This document shows, piece after piece, positions 9,819 through 21,791 of a stretch of 64,000 nucleotides of DNA (its first letter is position 1; every line of letters starts with the position of its first letter). The stretch spans positions 1,784,064 through 1,848,063 of the forward strand of contig SDUX01000007.1 of assembly GCA_008729055.1 (NCBI GenBank), given 5' to 3'. The position numbers were made by a program, and so were the translations under genes. This DNA comes from Pyropia haitanensis (taxonomy: Eukaryota; Rhodophyta; Bangiophyceae; Bangiales; Bangiaceae). The notes beneath the pieces are model-generated. The model saw only the letters and a list, made by a program, of their open reading frames with translations. It was not told the DNA's origin and made no database searches.

Positions 9819-12800
9819 GGTGCCGACGGCGTTGCCGGCGGCGTAGGAAGGGGAAGACAGGTGGTGACAGGGCCGGCCGACGCCGCCGTGGGCAAAGCAG
9901 CGGGGGAAGGCGGGAGGAGGAGACGTCAGGCGCTGCAGACTGGAGGGGGGAGGGGGGAAGGGGAACCGCGCCAGCCTCACCGCCCTTGTCCCATACGGCC
10001 GCCCCGTCAGCGACGGTGTCCCATACGGCGGCGCCGTCCGCGCCCTTGCCCCCTCCGCCGCCGCCGCCGCCGTCACCGCCCTTGGCCCATCCACCGGCAC
10101 CAGCGCGCGGCGACGCGGGCGGGCGGCGGCGGCGGCCGCGCCGCTGCCACGGACAGCCCACCCCGTGCGCGGCGACCCGCGGGCGGGCCGACGCCCGTCG
10201 CCGCCCCGCCCGGTCGGCCGGCCGGCGGGTCTCTCCCCGCAAGCCGGGTCTACCCACCGCCCGCGGCGGGGTGGTGGCGGCGGCGGGCCGCCCACGCGGC
10301 GGGCGCGGGGGGGACCCAGCGGCCGTGGCGAGTGCCGGCGGGTGCACGCCGGCGGCGGCGGGCGGGTGCCAGCCGAGGAGCCGCCCAGGGCGGCGGCGGT
10401 GGCACGACGCGGGGATGCCGCCGCCGGGGGTGCCGCCCCGGGCCTTTGGCGTGCCGGCGTGGGGCGGACGCGCACCCCCCCCGCGGCGGCCCGCTGCGAC
10501 CACCCCCACCACAAGCCGCACAGGCAGCGCCACCGGCGCAGCGGCGCGACCAAAGGGGCAACCCCCCGCCCCCCACCCCCCCACCACCACGGATGGGACG
10601 CCCCACCGCACGGGGCGGCCGCGGCTACCGCCGGTGGGGTACCCCCAACCACCGGCACCGCGTCTTCCCCCCCCCACCCCCCCCCTCCGACGGGGCCCCT
10701 CACGGTCGATGCGGTGTACGTACCCCAAAGCGCAGGCGGTCACCCCTCCCCCGCCCCCGCGCCCGCCCCCCCCCCCCCCCTCCGCCCTCTCTCCCGCCCG
10801 CGTGTGCACGCCGGCACCGCCGTCGCAACGCCAGTGCCGGGCGCAGCCACTGGCAGACCCCCCCCCCCCGTCCGCGTCGCCGGCCGGCCGCACCGCCGCC
10901 GCGGCCGGCCGCGTCCCGTGGCGCCCCCCCCCCCCCCCACCCCCCCCCCCCCCCCCCCCCCCCACGCCCGTACGCTACTACCGCGGCCCACCCCACGCGC
11001 CCGTCGCGGCGGCGCGCCGCCTCCCACCCGCGACGCCGCCACGGCTGCCGCTCACCCCCTCTGCCCGTCCCACCGGTTGCAAGTAGAGAGCACCGACGGC
11101 AGCGGCGGAGGGGTCCACCGGGGGGGGAGAGGGGGCTGGCTGGGGGGGGGGGCGGCTGCCGGCGGTCCCGTCGGCGGACAGCTGGCGCGCGCGGCGGTGG
11201 CGCGGCGGAGGGGGCGGGGGGGGCGGCCGCGCACGGCGGCGCCGCGCGCGGCGGGCGCGCGGTGGGGCGTGCCGCGCGGCGGCGGCGCGTGACGCTCTGG
11301 CCCGCCGCCGACCCGACGCGCCGCGGCCGGCGGTGGCCGTCGGCGCCGCCGCCGCCACCGCGGCGGCGGCGGCGGCGGGGTTCCCCCTCTCCCCACCGCG
11401 CCCACCGCGGCGGCCGCCGCCCGTGGACGGCCGTCGCGAGGTTGGGCCCGGTGGGGGTCCACCCCCCCGCTACCGGTACGGTATCCGCGGCGGATGGGGC
11501 GGCCGCGGCGTGGCCGTGGGGTTCCCCGCCGCCGCACGTCGTCCCGCCCGGGCGGCGGACCGAGAGTGGCTCGGGCCGACGGCGGACGCGGCGGGCGCGC
11601 CGCCAAGGGCGCACCGCCGCGGATGCAGGCGTGCAGAGGGGGGCGGGGGGTGGGGGGGGGGGGTGTGCGCCACGCACGCGCGCGCGCTCCACCCGCTGGG
11701 TGGCCCCCGCGTGCGCACCGCCCTTTGCAGGCAGCCGCCGTCTGGTAGCTAGCGGGGGTGCCGCCGCTGCCGGGCTGCAGTTGCGGGTGGGAGCGGGACG
11801 AGGGGGCGAGCGGCGGGGGTGGACAGGCGGCTGGGGCATGCAACCTCGAGGTAATATGGGGTGTGGGGGACGCCACGGCCGCCCGCCCAGCCGGTCGCCG
11901 CCAACAGGGAGCTGCGGCTGCGGGCGTGGGCCATTCGCGGGGCGGGGAGAAGACGGGGGGGGGGGTGGGGGCGTGCCGCGCACGCTCTCGACCGTCGGCA
12001 GGTTCCTCTCGACCGTTGGTAGGTTCCACCGGTCGTGGCGGCCGCCGCGCCGAGCAGGTACGCACGCTGTCGAAAGTGGGGGGGGGGGGGTGTGGGTGGG
12101 GGGGAACCAATGCGGCCTTCCCCCCCCTCGAGGCGCCTCTGTGGGGGCGGGGATGCTGAGAGCCATGCCCGTTGGGCTACGCCCCCCCGGCCGATGCGAG
12201 GGCGGCTGTGGCTGTGCCCTTTGCCAAGTGGCGTTGCGGGTGTGGTGACGGGTATCCTCTGCGGCGGGGCCGAGGAGTGGGGTGGGGGGTGGGGGTGGTG
12301 TGGCAAAAGACGCAACGGCGTCGGCGCGCGCCGAGTGGCCACCGCGGAACGGAACGCCCACCAAATGAAAGCGGCCGCACGGACAGACAATGTACGGTAC
12401 ACGCGCCCACGGTACGGGCGGCGGGAGCCGCGGCGGGCGGTGCACCAGCCGCGCACGCGGCGGGGGCGGTGGGGGGCGGCGGACGCAGCGGGGGGGGGGT
12501 GCCGGCCGGCTGACACGCGCAGGGGCCACCCGCGGCGCCGCGGCGGCGCCGCCGCCGCGGCGGCGGCGGTGGGCGGCGGCCGTGCGGGCGGCGCCGCGGT
12601 CGGTCGGGCGCTGCTGTAATCGGGGCGGCCACGCCGGCAAGTGACAGCAGCGACACGCGGGGGGGGGGGGGGGGGGGGGGAGGCAGGCCGCCGCGCCGCG
12701 GCACGCGCCCAGCCGGCAGCGCCGCCCAGACCAGACGCTCCCCCCCCCCGTGTCTGAACAAGCAGGGCGTGACCGCAACGACACGGTACCGTCTGTCGCA

Positions 12801-15540
12801 GGGTCCGTCTGTAGGTCAACCACACCGTGGCAGTCCCACTGTATTGTACGCGGCCACTCGCCGCGCGCCGCCACTCCCCAGAGGAGAACCCCCCGATAGG
12901 CGACCGCGGCGGGAGCAGCCGCGCCCGCCGCCGCCCATCCGCACGCGGCGGCCGTCCGCTGCCGCGGCACGCCGAGCCTACCGACCGCCACGCCCACCCC
13001 TCTCTCCCGCCACGGACGCCCGCCCCATCGTGCGTCCGCGGCCATCCCCGGCCGTGATGGCGGTTCCCCGCGTCCCGCCGCGCCCGTCGTGTCTGTGGCC
13101 GCTGCCCGCCGCGGCTGCCGCGGAGGCTGGCTGGTCATGGATGCTCCCGCTGCTGCAGCGCGCGCCGCCCCTCCCGGGATGAGTCCAGACCTTGGTTTGC
13201 TCTCCGGTCAGGCTGGTTTCCACCGTACCGTACAGGTGCCACGCAGAGCGCGTGCCCTCTCCTCACTATCTCTTTCTTCTCTCCTTGCTGCTGACTTGGG
13301 TGGTCCCAAACTTGGATGCTGCAGCTTGTACCCCAGCTGGGGTCCAGGCCAGCGGCAGGTCGTATCCTCGTCTGCCACTCGGGAGTGAACCAGGCCAGCA
13401 TATGGGCCACTCCAACAGGGCATACGGCGCGACGCGACCAGACTTGTCGGCACCATCTGCAGTGTATGTCCCTACAGCCTCGCCACAGTCTCTTCGAGGT
13501 ATAGAAACAGAGCAGACCAGCCACGGGGGGAGATGATCAGATGGGAACTGCAAATGGGGGACAAGGCGACGCCGGCCGGCGCACAGCCGAGCTCCCGCAA
13601 CGCCAAGTCGGGGGACTGCCCGCAGCGACGGTGGGGTGGCGGTGGCGTTTTGCGCGGCGGGCCGCCTTGTCCACCGCGTAAAGGGGTGTCCCGTTGGACG
13701 CGGTGCGGGACCACAAGTAGGCGGGCAGGCCCCCCAGCTGCTGTCCATGCCTTCAGCGGGTGCCATCAAGATGAGGTTGTGCGCGGAGGGCGCGGTGGCT
13801 GCTGGTACACGTCGGCGCGCGAGAGAGACAGAGGTTCTGAACTCGGCCCTTCTTCCTCCTCGGTGGGCACCCGGATGCTCCGATGCGCTGGCGCGCCCGC
13901 CCCATTCCGAGGATGGCCGCGGGTCGCATGCGAGGCGGGTGGCGCACCGCTCGCGCGGGTCCCGCCGCCAGACCGCCACCCAGGGCGACGCCCTGTCCCA
14001 CGGGCGCCCGCGGCCCCCGCGGTGAGCACCGGTCGCGACCGACGGCACGACGCCACCCGCGGCCTGGCGCCGCCGCCGCAGCGCTGTCCGAGACGCGGCG
14101 CCCGTGTGGAGAGTGGGGGGAGCGTCGTCGCGCCGCCGCCGCGCCGCCGCCGCCCCGTCCCGCTTCGCCGGGACCCGCCGCCCACCAGAGCACGGCAGAC
14201 AGAACACTTTTCTGGGATGTCCGTCCCGGTCGTGTGTCCAGCTTCCCTCGAGCACGCTACGCACCAACACCTTGTCATGATACAAGGTGCTGTCCGCTCC
14301 CTGTGCTTGCAGACGGGGCCGGTGCGCTCGCAGCAGAATGGGTCGCTGCGGTGGCGGTACACACCGTTCCGGCCAGACTTGTCTGCGCTGTGCGTCGCGG
14401 CCTGGCCCACCGCGGCGGTCGCCGCGCGTCGTTGCCTTGGGCCTTTCGCGTCTCGGGGGCCACCATGTCCCGATGAGCAGCTGGGCGCCCGCCCGTGGTC
14501 ACAAGCAGCCACGGCCTGCTGCCGCGCGGGTCACTACGGCAGACCTGGGCAGCGCGCGCCGGGCGAGAGCCTATCATGATGTTGCCGCGGGTCCTCCCCT
14601 GGGTGACGCTCGAGGCTGCCGCCGCGTCCTTCCCCGAGACGATCTACGACAAGTGCTTCTCTGCTGCCAGCAGCTTTGGGGTCAAGGTCAATTAGGCCGC
14701 CACCGGCCCAGGCACGGGCACCAAGCTCTTCACCGCCGGGAGGGTGGACTATAGCGCGTCGGACACCCCCACGGATATACTTGCAGAGGTTAAGAACGTC
14801 GGGCGCCGCAGCACCGCCCCCCGGCTGCCGCAAGTGGTCGAGCCGCCAGCCAATCGTCCCGCAACGTGGGCGGGCGCGCTCGCCCGCCGCCGGCGACGGC
14901 ACTGGGCGGACGCCGCGCGGCGGGGTGGCGGCGCGGCGGGGGGGAGGGCGGGAGAAGGTGCGGGAGCACAGCCGACCTGGCCGCGGCCGCCGCCCCCACC
15001 GCCGCCGCCGCCGCCGCCTCTGCCGTGCCCACTGTCGGCGCCCCCATGGCGCGCGTCCTCCACCGCCGCAGCTCCCCACCGTGACCACCTCAGGCGCTGC
15101 CGCCTGGAACTGCCATGACCCCTGCGGTGGCCGATCGCCGACGCTGCCGCCCGCCGCGGCTGCCGCCGCCGCCCCGAGCACAAACGCGGCGGGGATCACG
15201 ACAGCAGAGTTGGCTCATGGGCGGCGGCGCCCCCTCCCCGTCCCCATCCCTTTTCGCCGACCCCACCGTGGAATACGTGCCCGCTCGCGCCGGCCGCCGG
15301 CCGCAGCCCCGTACGGTGGCTGTTCCGCTTCCCCATCCCCGCCCCGCGGCAGTGGCTGGCTGCACCCCCTTCCCGCCCCCCTCTGCCACCAGCACAGACC
15401 GGCATGCGCGCAACCCTCGTCGGGGCAGCCGCAGCAAGCAAGCCGCTGCCGCCGGCCGACCGCCTCGCCGACGCGCCCACCCCGCCCTCCCCCCCGCCCC
15501 CACCTCCCGCCCCCCCGCGCGCCGCGCGGTCGCGGTCACA
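9819..15540. other. Low-complexity GC-rich block, unassigned
   Basis: From 9819 to about 13000 the sequence is dominated by G and C homopolymers (for example C runs around 10920-10963 and a G run at about 12660-12680) and CGG/CCG repeats, open in most frames on both strands. I found no domain. From 13200 to 14700 the composition is more balanced; overlapping frames on both strands carry no motif I can name. The part from 14800 to 15540 is the 3' flank of the downstream minus-strand kinase and is again CCG-rich. Confidence 0.35.
11985..12026 (+). repeat. 21-bp direct tandem repeat, two copies
   Basis: CTCTCGACCGTCGGCAGGTTC (11985-12005) is followed directly by a copy with two substitutions (12006-12026). 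It lies in unassigned sequence. Confidence 0.7.
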
Positions 15541-16912
15541 TCAGTCCACCCGCAGCACCCCCCCCCCCCCCTCCGCGGCGATCACATCCTCAATCGCCGC
15601 GACCAGCCGCGGGCGGCAGTCGTCAAACACTTCGGCCGACACGACACACATGACGAGCGCGGCTGGCAGCGCGGCGGCCCAGTCGGCGGCGAGGCCCGCG
15701 CGCCCGCGGGGCGCCGCGGCGCCCACCCCCGCCGCGTACGCGTCGAGGATGGCGGCAGTGGCACCCGGCGACCGGCGGACGGCGGGGTCCACAGAGGAGA
15801 GCCACAGGAAGGCCACGTCGCCGACGCCGGCGCCCCACGTTGCGACCTGCCAGTCCACCACCCCGACCACCGTCCACGCGTCGGCGTCATTGTCAGCGTT
15901 GGCGGCGGCGTCGGCGCCACCGTCCGCGTTGGCGGCGGCGGCGGCGTCGGGCGCGCCCCGCCGAAAGAGGATGTTGTTGGACCACGCGTCCCCGTGGGTG
16001 ACCGTTGCAAACGACGGCGGCGGCGGCGGCGCGCGCCCGCCGCCACCCCCCGGCTGCGCCACCCAGTCGGCCGCGTCGAGCGGCGGGGACCACCCGCCGG
16101 GCGTCGCGGCCAGGCCCGCCGCGGCGTCGGTGAAGAGGCCCGCAACGACCGCCGCGCGCCGGGCCACTTCGGCGGGGGGGCGGTCCGCCCAGGCGGGGGG
16201 TTGGATGGGGACGCCAGCGGCGGCGGCGCCCGCCCCCCCGGCCCCTCCCGCAGCCGCCCGCCGCCCGTCCCCGCGGCGGAGCGCCGCGTCGATGGACGCG
16301 TGGAGGCGGCCAAACGCGGCGGCCGCGGCCGTCGCAGCGCCCATCGACAGCCCCTTTTCAAGGCAGCACCCGCCCCCCCCGCCGACGGAGGTCCTCCATC
16401 ACCACCACCCCCGCGTCGGTCGCGGCGTCGACCGCCGCACCGTACGTGGCGGGGAGCAGCGGGGAGCCCACCGCGGGCGCGAGGCGGGTGAGGAAGGCCA
16501 CCTCGGTGGCGTGGAAGCGGAGGTCGAGCATGTCGGGGCTCGCCGCCCGGCTCGGCGCCACCTTGACAATGACCGTGTGGGGGCGACGGCGGCCGGCGGG
16601 CGCGCCCGCCGGCGGCTGCCCTGCTGGCGGCGGCGACGGCGGGCCCGTCGGGGTCGCCGTAAACGTGGCCGCGTAGACGGTGGAGAGGTAGCCGAGGCCG
16701 ACGCCGATGCGCACCGCGGTGATGGAGCGGGCGTCCATGGCGTGGCCGGCGCCCGCCAGGCGCCCACAGTGCGCCAGCACCGCCGACCGCACGAGCGACA
16801 GGTGGTCGGCGGGAGGGGCGGGGGCGCCGCCATCGGCGGCTCCCGCGGGGGCAGTGGCCGAGTCGGTGGGGGTGGCGGCGGCGGCGGGCGCCGTCGGGAT
16901 GGGCGCGTCCAT
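15541..16912 (-). CDS. CHK/ecdysteroid-kinase-like phosphotransferase, frameshifted at a G8 run
   Basis: This belongs to the protein-kinase-like phosphotransferase fold (aminoglycoside phosphotransferase, ecdysteroid kinase, CHK families), which phosphorylates small molecules with ATP. The N-terminal half starts at an ATG at 16912 (MDAPIPTAPA) and contains a glycine-containing loop (VGLGYLSTVYAATF), the ATP-binding lysine strand (TVIVKVAP) and EVAFLTRLAP. It then runs to VVMEDLRRRGG and a stop. The C-terminal half, in the next frame, holds the catalytic loop VTHGDAWSNNILFRRG and the metal-binding VVGVVDWQVATWGAGVGDVAFLW, ending LRVD at 15541. The switch falls in the eight-C run at 16373-16380 (G8 on the coding strand). 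With seven bases the frames join, and the total length, 1372 bases, is one more than a multiple of three. A base-count error or a young pseudogene both fit. Substrate unknown. Confidence 0.82.
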
Positions 16913-17144
16913 CCCAGCCTTGTGCCGCGCGGCCGACGGCAGTGCGCAAGGGGTAGGGAGCAGGGGGCTAGGAGAGAGGGAGGAGGAAGCGGTCGCAGGA
17001 CGGGTATAGGTTAGTGGGGGGGAGGGGGTCGAGCACAAGCCAATGCCGGCGACGATGGGTGCGCGCCACGCCGGGCGGTCGCGGGTAGAGCGCGGGAGCC
17101 AGCATGCCGCGGCGGCTGATGGACGCGGCGATGCCGGCGCGGCG

Positions 17145-17175
17145 GCGCTGTGGTGCTTAAAGGGAGGTTCAGGAA
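17145..17175 (+). repeat. Left 31-bp terminal inverted repeat
   Basis: Exact reverse complement of 17712-17742. The core is GCTTAAAGGGAGGTTCAGGA. Confidence 0.9.
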
Positions 17176-17285
17176 TCGGCCCGAAATCGTGTTTGCGGGT
17201 TGCGCACTCTTTTGTGGACCCCCTCTCACGGTACGATGCGCCTCGATTTTCTCTATTTTTTTTGCCTATCTCCTGTGGTCGTGCC

Positions 17286-17380
17286 GTCGGTCGACATACA
17301 CCCTGCGTACCACCATTACGTGAAGGACCGTGAGCAGAGCTACAAGAGCATGTCAAAGAGCAGGGTGTATGTCGCCCGAC
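17286..17380. repeat. Internal inverted repeat pair inside the candidate element
   Basis: Bases 17286-17306 and 17360-17380 are inverted copies of a 21-bp sequence with core CGACATACACCCTGC and one mismatch, separated by 53 bp. A transcript could form a long stem-loop. Confidence 0.8.
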
Positions 17381-17711
17381 CATTACCGTCCTGTGCGCCC
17401 CACAGCAGCTGTCAAAAACACCCCGCAGAAAATTGTGGAATCCACAAAAAACCTGTGGACGGGGCCTCAGAACACGCATTCCCCCTGGAAGCCGCCGGGC
17501 CTTCAAGAGTACTGATTGGCTTGTGACCGGGGGCACCACGCGTGCTGAGTGATAATTGGCTGATGCACTCGAGTGCCGCGCGGTGCTCCGCAAAGTTTTG
17601 CACATGGCCCACAGCGGATCCGCAAAATCCGAGAGAAAACGCGTTCCACAACCATCCTGGCCACCGTTTGTGGACTCGTCTGCGGGCCCCGCAACAGGGC
17701 AAAACAGGCTT

Positions 17712-17742
17712 TTCCTGAACCTCCCTTTAAGCACCACAGCGC
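17712..17742 (-). repeat. Right 31-bp terminal inverted repeat
   Basis: Exact reverse complement of 17145-17175, ending CACCACAGCGC. Confidence 0.9.
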
Positions 17743-17850
17743 GGGGCGGGCGGTCTGTTTCTCGCCGCGTCCCTCTGCCAGCCGAGCAGACGTGGCGGCC
17801 GCGGCGGGGAGCGTCGAGAAAAACGCGACGGATCAAACAACAACTCCCGT

Positions 17851-17894
17851 GGAACACGACGGATGAAAGAAAACTCGAGCGGAACACGACGGAT
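17851..17894 (+). repeat. Direct repeat GGAACACGACGGAT, two copies 30 bp apart
   Basis: Copies lie at 17851-17864 and 17881-17894, with a degenerate third (CGCGACGGATC) just upstream at about 17824. The function is unknown. Confidence 0.7.
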
Positions 17895-18791
17895 TAAGAA
17901 AGTCCGAGACGCGGGATCCAGTCAATGACGGCGGGCGGTCCAGTCACGGCGGCACGCGTGCAAGTCCGAACGGGAGTGCACCCTATTCTTCTTGAGCGCG
18001 TGCCCCGCGCACACGCTCGTGAGGGAGCGCCTCTGGCCGCCTCGCCCTGCTGCTGGTGCCACCCCCACCCGCACCCCCTTCTCGCGTACGTGGGCCCACG
18101 TGCGCACCTCGGCACCGACGGGGCTACCCACGTCTCGGCCCCGCGCCACGGGCGTAGCTGGGGGGCGGCGGCAGCACCGGAACCGGCCACCGTGGCGCCG
18201 CCGCCTGCACGCCGCCACCGCCGCTGCCCGGCACGGTGACACGCCGACCCGCGGGGCGACCCGGCCGGTCGGTCCCTGCGCACCCCCCCCCCCGCGGCAA
18301 CGGCGGGGAGGTGGCGCCGCCCGCGGTGCGCGGCGCGCGCGCGCCGGGGCGCTGGCAGGCGGGGCCGCCCCGCGGCCAAGGGGAGCGGCGGCGGGCGCCG
18401 TCGCAGCGGCGCGCGGCCAGCCCGCCGGCGCTGGCCAGTCTGCCGCCGCGCGGCGGCGGCGCGGCAGGGGCGGGCCCCCCCGTGGGATGCGGAGGCGAGG
18501 CGTCGCCCGCCAGCCGCCCCCTACAGCCAAACTCCGCCGCCCTCCCACAAGCCACCCCGTCCCGCTTCCCCCGCCAACAGACCAGACCACCAAAAAAAAA
18601 AAAAAACAGACCACAGACCAGACACCCAAAGAACAATGACAATAACGCCTCCCCCCCCATACGGCACAGCGCCCCCCCACCCCACCCGTCAACGTCAAAA
18701 AACACGCGGAAGAAAAACACACACAGCCAAAAAAACAAAAACAAAGCACAGCCCAACCACGCGCGGCGACGGCGGCGCCGAGCCGCCGCGG

Positions 18792-19114
18792 TCAGGGGCG
18801 CTTGGGCTTGCGCCGCCGCGAGTCCGCCCCCCCCCCCGGCGGGGTCCGCCCGGCCCGCCGGGGCCGCCGCGGCGCCCCCCCCCCCGCCGCCGCCGCCGCC
18901 ACCGCCGGTGCCGCCGCCGCCAACGCCGCCCAGCGGCGGCTCCGCGCCAAGCTCCCGCGACGCCTCGAGCCGCGCCTTGTCCCCCCGCACCGGCGGCGGC
19001 GGCGCGGCCGCCGCGGCCGCGGCGCCGCCCCAGCCGGCACCGCCACGCGCGGCCAGCCGCCAGCGGCCGCCGCGGCCGCCGCCGCGGCCGCCGCCCCTGC
19101 CCGCCGCGGGCGGC

Positions 19115-19152
<38 letters not shown>

Positions 19153-21756
19153 CGCCGCGGCGGCCGCCGCGACGGCGCCTCCGCCGCCGACCGTGACGGG
19201 CGCGCCGCCGGGGGGCAGGCCGCCGAGGCGCGACTGGATGAGCGCCGCGCGGAGGTCGTGGCTGCCGACGCGGCGGGCGGCGTCCACGGCGGCGGCCATG
19301 GCGGGCGCGTCGGTAAAGCCAGTCCGCCGGCGGGGCGGGCGCTGCTGCGGGGGCGCCGCCGCCGGTGCCGCCGCCGTGGTGGCGGCCGCTGCCGTCGCGG
19401 CTGCCGCCAACGTCACGACCGGGTCGGCCGACGGCGGGGCCGACGGCGGCCGTGGCGCAGATGGCGCCGGCGACGATGGCCGCGGCGGACCGCCCGCGGC
19501 AACAGCGTCCACGTGCGGAAAGCCGCCCGCGGTGCCAGCCGCCGCCGGCAGGCCGCCGCCGCCGCCGCGGCTGCGGCTGCGGCTGCGGCTGCGGCTGCGG
19601 CTGCGGCTGCGGCTGCGGCTGCGACGGCCGCCGTCGTGCCGCCGCTGCCGGCCGTGGCTGCCACTGCGGCTGCGGCTGCGGGCGCGCCGTCCACGCTCGC
19701 CCGGCGGCGGCGGCGGGCTGCCGCCGCCGCCGTCGGCGGCTCGCGGCGCCGCCGTCGCGCCGGGGGAGCCGCCGCCGTCGGCTGCGGCCGCCGCGGCCGG
19801 CCGGTCGCCGTCACCGCCGTCGGGTCGCGGCGGCGGGCGCGGCGGCGGGGTGGCAGGCGTGGCCGCCGCGGTCGCTGCCGCTGCCAGCGGCCCGCCGTCG
19901 ATGCTGCGGCGGCGGCGGGGGGAGCCGCGTGGGGAGGCCGACACGCGCGGGCCGTCGGCCGACGGGCGGCGCCGGGCGGGTCGACCGCGGCTTGCCGACC
20001 GGCCGCGGCGGCCCGCCGCCGGCGCGCCGCGCGCCGACCCGCCGCCGCCGCCACCGCCGCGCGGGGGCCCACAGTCGGCCGCCGCGTCCCGCGCGGCGCG
20101 GAGCGCGGCGCGGCCAACGTCGCGGCCAACGTCGCGGCCAACGTCGCGGCCGTGCCGGCCGGCCACATCTGCAGAGGCCGGCCGCTCGGCCCGGCCGCCA
20201 AACGACCGCCCGCCGCGGGGAACGTCGTCGTCGCGGGCGGCCGCGCGGCCGCCACGCCCGACGCCGCCGCGGTCGGCGGCGGCGTGGCCGTCGCGGTCGT
20301 GGCGGCCGGCGTCGGCGGCGCCGCCCGGGGACCCATCGCGGCGGCCGAGGCGGGCGCGCTCAGTGAGCGCCTCCCGGCCGGGCGCGTCGCGCCGCGCGCC
20401 GTCGCCGCGCCTGCCGTCGCCGCGGTCCCCGTCGCGACGGTCCCGTTGCCGGTCCAGCGCCATCTTGCGCCCCACCTCCAGCACCCGCTGCTGCTCGAGC
20501 GCCCGCTCCCGCTGCCGCTCCCGGTCCCGCTCCCACGCACGCTCCCGCTCGCGCTCGCGCTCCTGCTCGCGCTCCCGCTCGCGCTCCCGCTCCCGCTCCC
20601 GCGGCGGGTCCCCTCCGCCCCGGCCGCCACGTGCCGCGTCCCGCGGCGTGCCCGCGGCGGGTCGACCGCGCGCCCGCTCGTCATCGGCCGCCCGCTCGCG
20701 CGCCGCCTCGCGCAGCCGCACCCTGACCAGCAGGTCCTCCCGCTGGCGGCGCGAGTCGACCTCCCGCTCCCGGCGCTCCCGCTGCTGCTCCTCCCACAGC
20801 CGGTCGCGGTCGCGTTGCCGCTCCCGCTGTCGCTGCCGCTGCCGGTCGCGGTCGTGGTCGTCGTCGCGGTCGTCGTCGCGCTCCCGCTTGCGCCCCACCT
20901 CCAGCACCCGCTTCTGCTCGAGCGCACGTTCCCGCTCGCGTTCCCGCTCGCGCTCGCACTCGCGCTCCCGCTCGCGCTCCCGCTCGCGGTCTCGCTCGCG
21001 CTCGCGCTCGCGCTCCCGCTCACGGTCGCGCTCCCGCTCCCGAACACGGTCGCGCTCGCGTTGCCGCTCGGCGTCGTGCTCGTGTTCTCGCTCGGCGTCG
21101 CGGTTGCGTTCCCGGCCAGCGTCGGGCTCCCCGCCCCGCTCCCGCCCCTCGACACCATCTGGCTCGGCACGCTCGCGCGACCGAGGGCGGCGCTCCCCGC
21201 CCCCGCCGCCATCGCCGGCGCCACCACCCCGGCCGTCGCCGCCGTCGCCGCCGTCACGGCCGTCGCGGCCATTGGGCTTGTCGTCGACCGGGGGTGCCCG
21301 CCCGCGGTCGCCGCTGCCAGCAGCCACGCGCGTCTCCCCGCCGCCGCGCTCAACGCCCGCCTCGCGCTTCCCGTCGCGGCGGTCGACCGCCGGCGGCGGC
21401 CAACCCAGCTCACCACCGCCGTCGGCACCCTTCTGGCCGCTGCCGCACAGTTCGCCATTGCCGCCCTGTTCGCCACTGCCGCCCTTCTCACCGCTGCCGC
21501 CCTTCTCGCCGCTGCCGACCTTCCCGCCGCCGCCACTGGCGACGGCCGGCGGGCGGGGCGGTGACCCCCCACCCGCCGCCTCGGCCACGGCCGCCGCCCG
21601 CGACGGTGCGGGTGCCGGCGACGCACCCCCGCCCGTCACGGCTGCCACCCGCGGTAGTGGTGGCGCCGGGGACCTACCGCCGCCACCCGCCGCGGCCGCC
21701 CGCGGCACGCGGCCGTGCACCAGCCGCACCGCCGGCTGCCACGGCACCTGCGGCCG

Positions 21757-21791
<35 letters not shown>

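Larger units (their letters stand above)
17145..17742. mobile_element. Candidate non-autonomous element with perfect 31-bp terminal inverted repeats
   Basis: The two ends (17145-17175 and 17712-17742) are exact reverse complements over 31 bp, starting GCGCTGTGGTGCTTAAAGGG. The 536-bp interior is less GC-rich than its surroundings, has no recognisable transposase, and contains a second inverted pair (17286-17306 and 17360-17380). This looks like a MITE-like DNA element. I could not find a clear target-site duplication, because the flanks are simple CG-rich sequence, so transposition is inferred rather than shown. Confidence 0.55.
16913..18791. other. Spacer with inverted-repeat element and A-rich tracts
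   Basis: This holds the promoter side of the kinase gene, a 598-bp element with inverted termini (17145-17742), a 14-bp direct repeat pair and, near 18590-18760, A-rich tracts including A15 at 18592-18606. On the minus strand the last are T-rich and lie just past the stop of the SET-domain gene, so they probably belong to its 3' untranslated region. No gene is supported. Confidence 0.5.

Noticed and set aside
13766..14512. Cysteine-containing minus-strand frame resembling a zinc-binding protein
   Set aside because: Cysteine spacing fits no known finger, the plus strand is equally open, and no conserved motif supports it.
18610..18760. Hydrophobic membrane-like peptide (LFLFFWLCVFFF) in the frame continuing past the SET gene
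   Set aside because: It is a translation of the T-rich sequence after the likely stop at 18792, so it is 3' untranslated sequence rather than a membrane helix.
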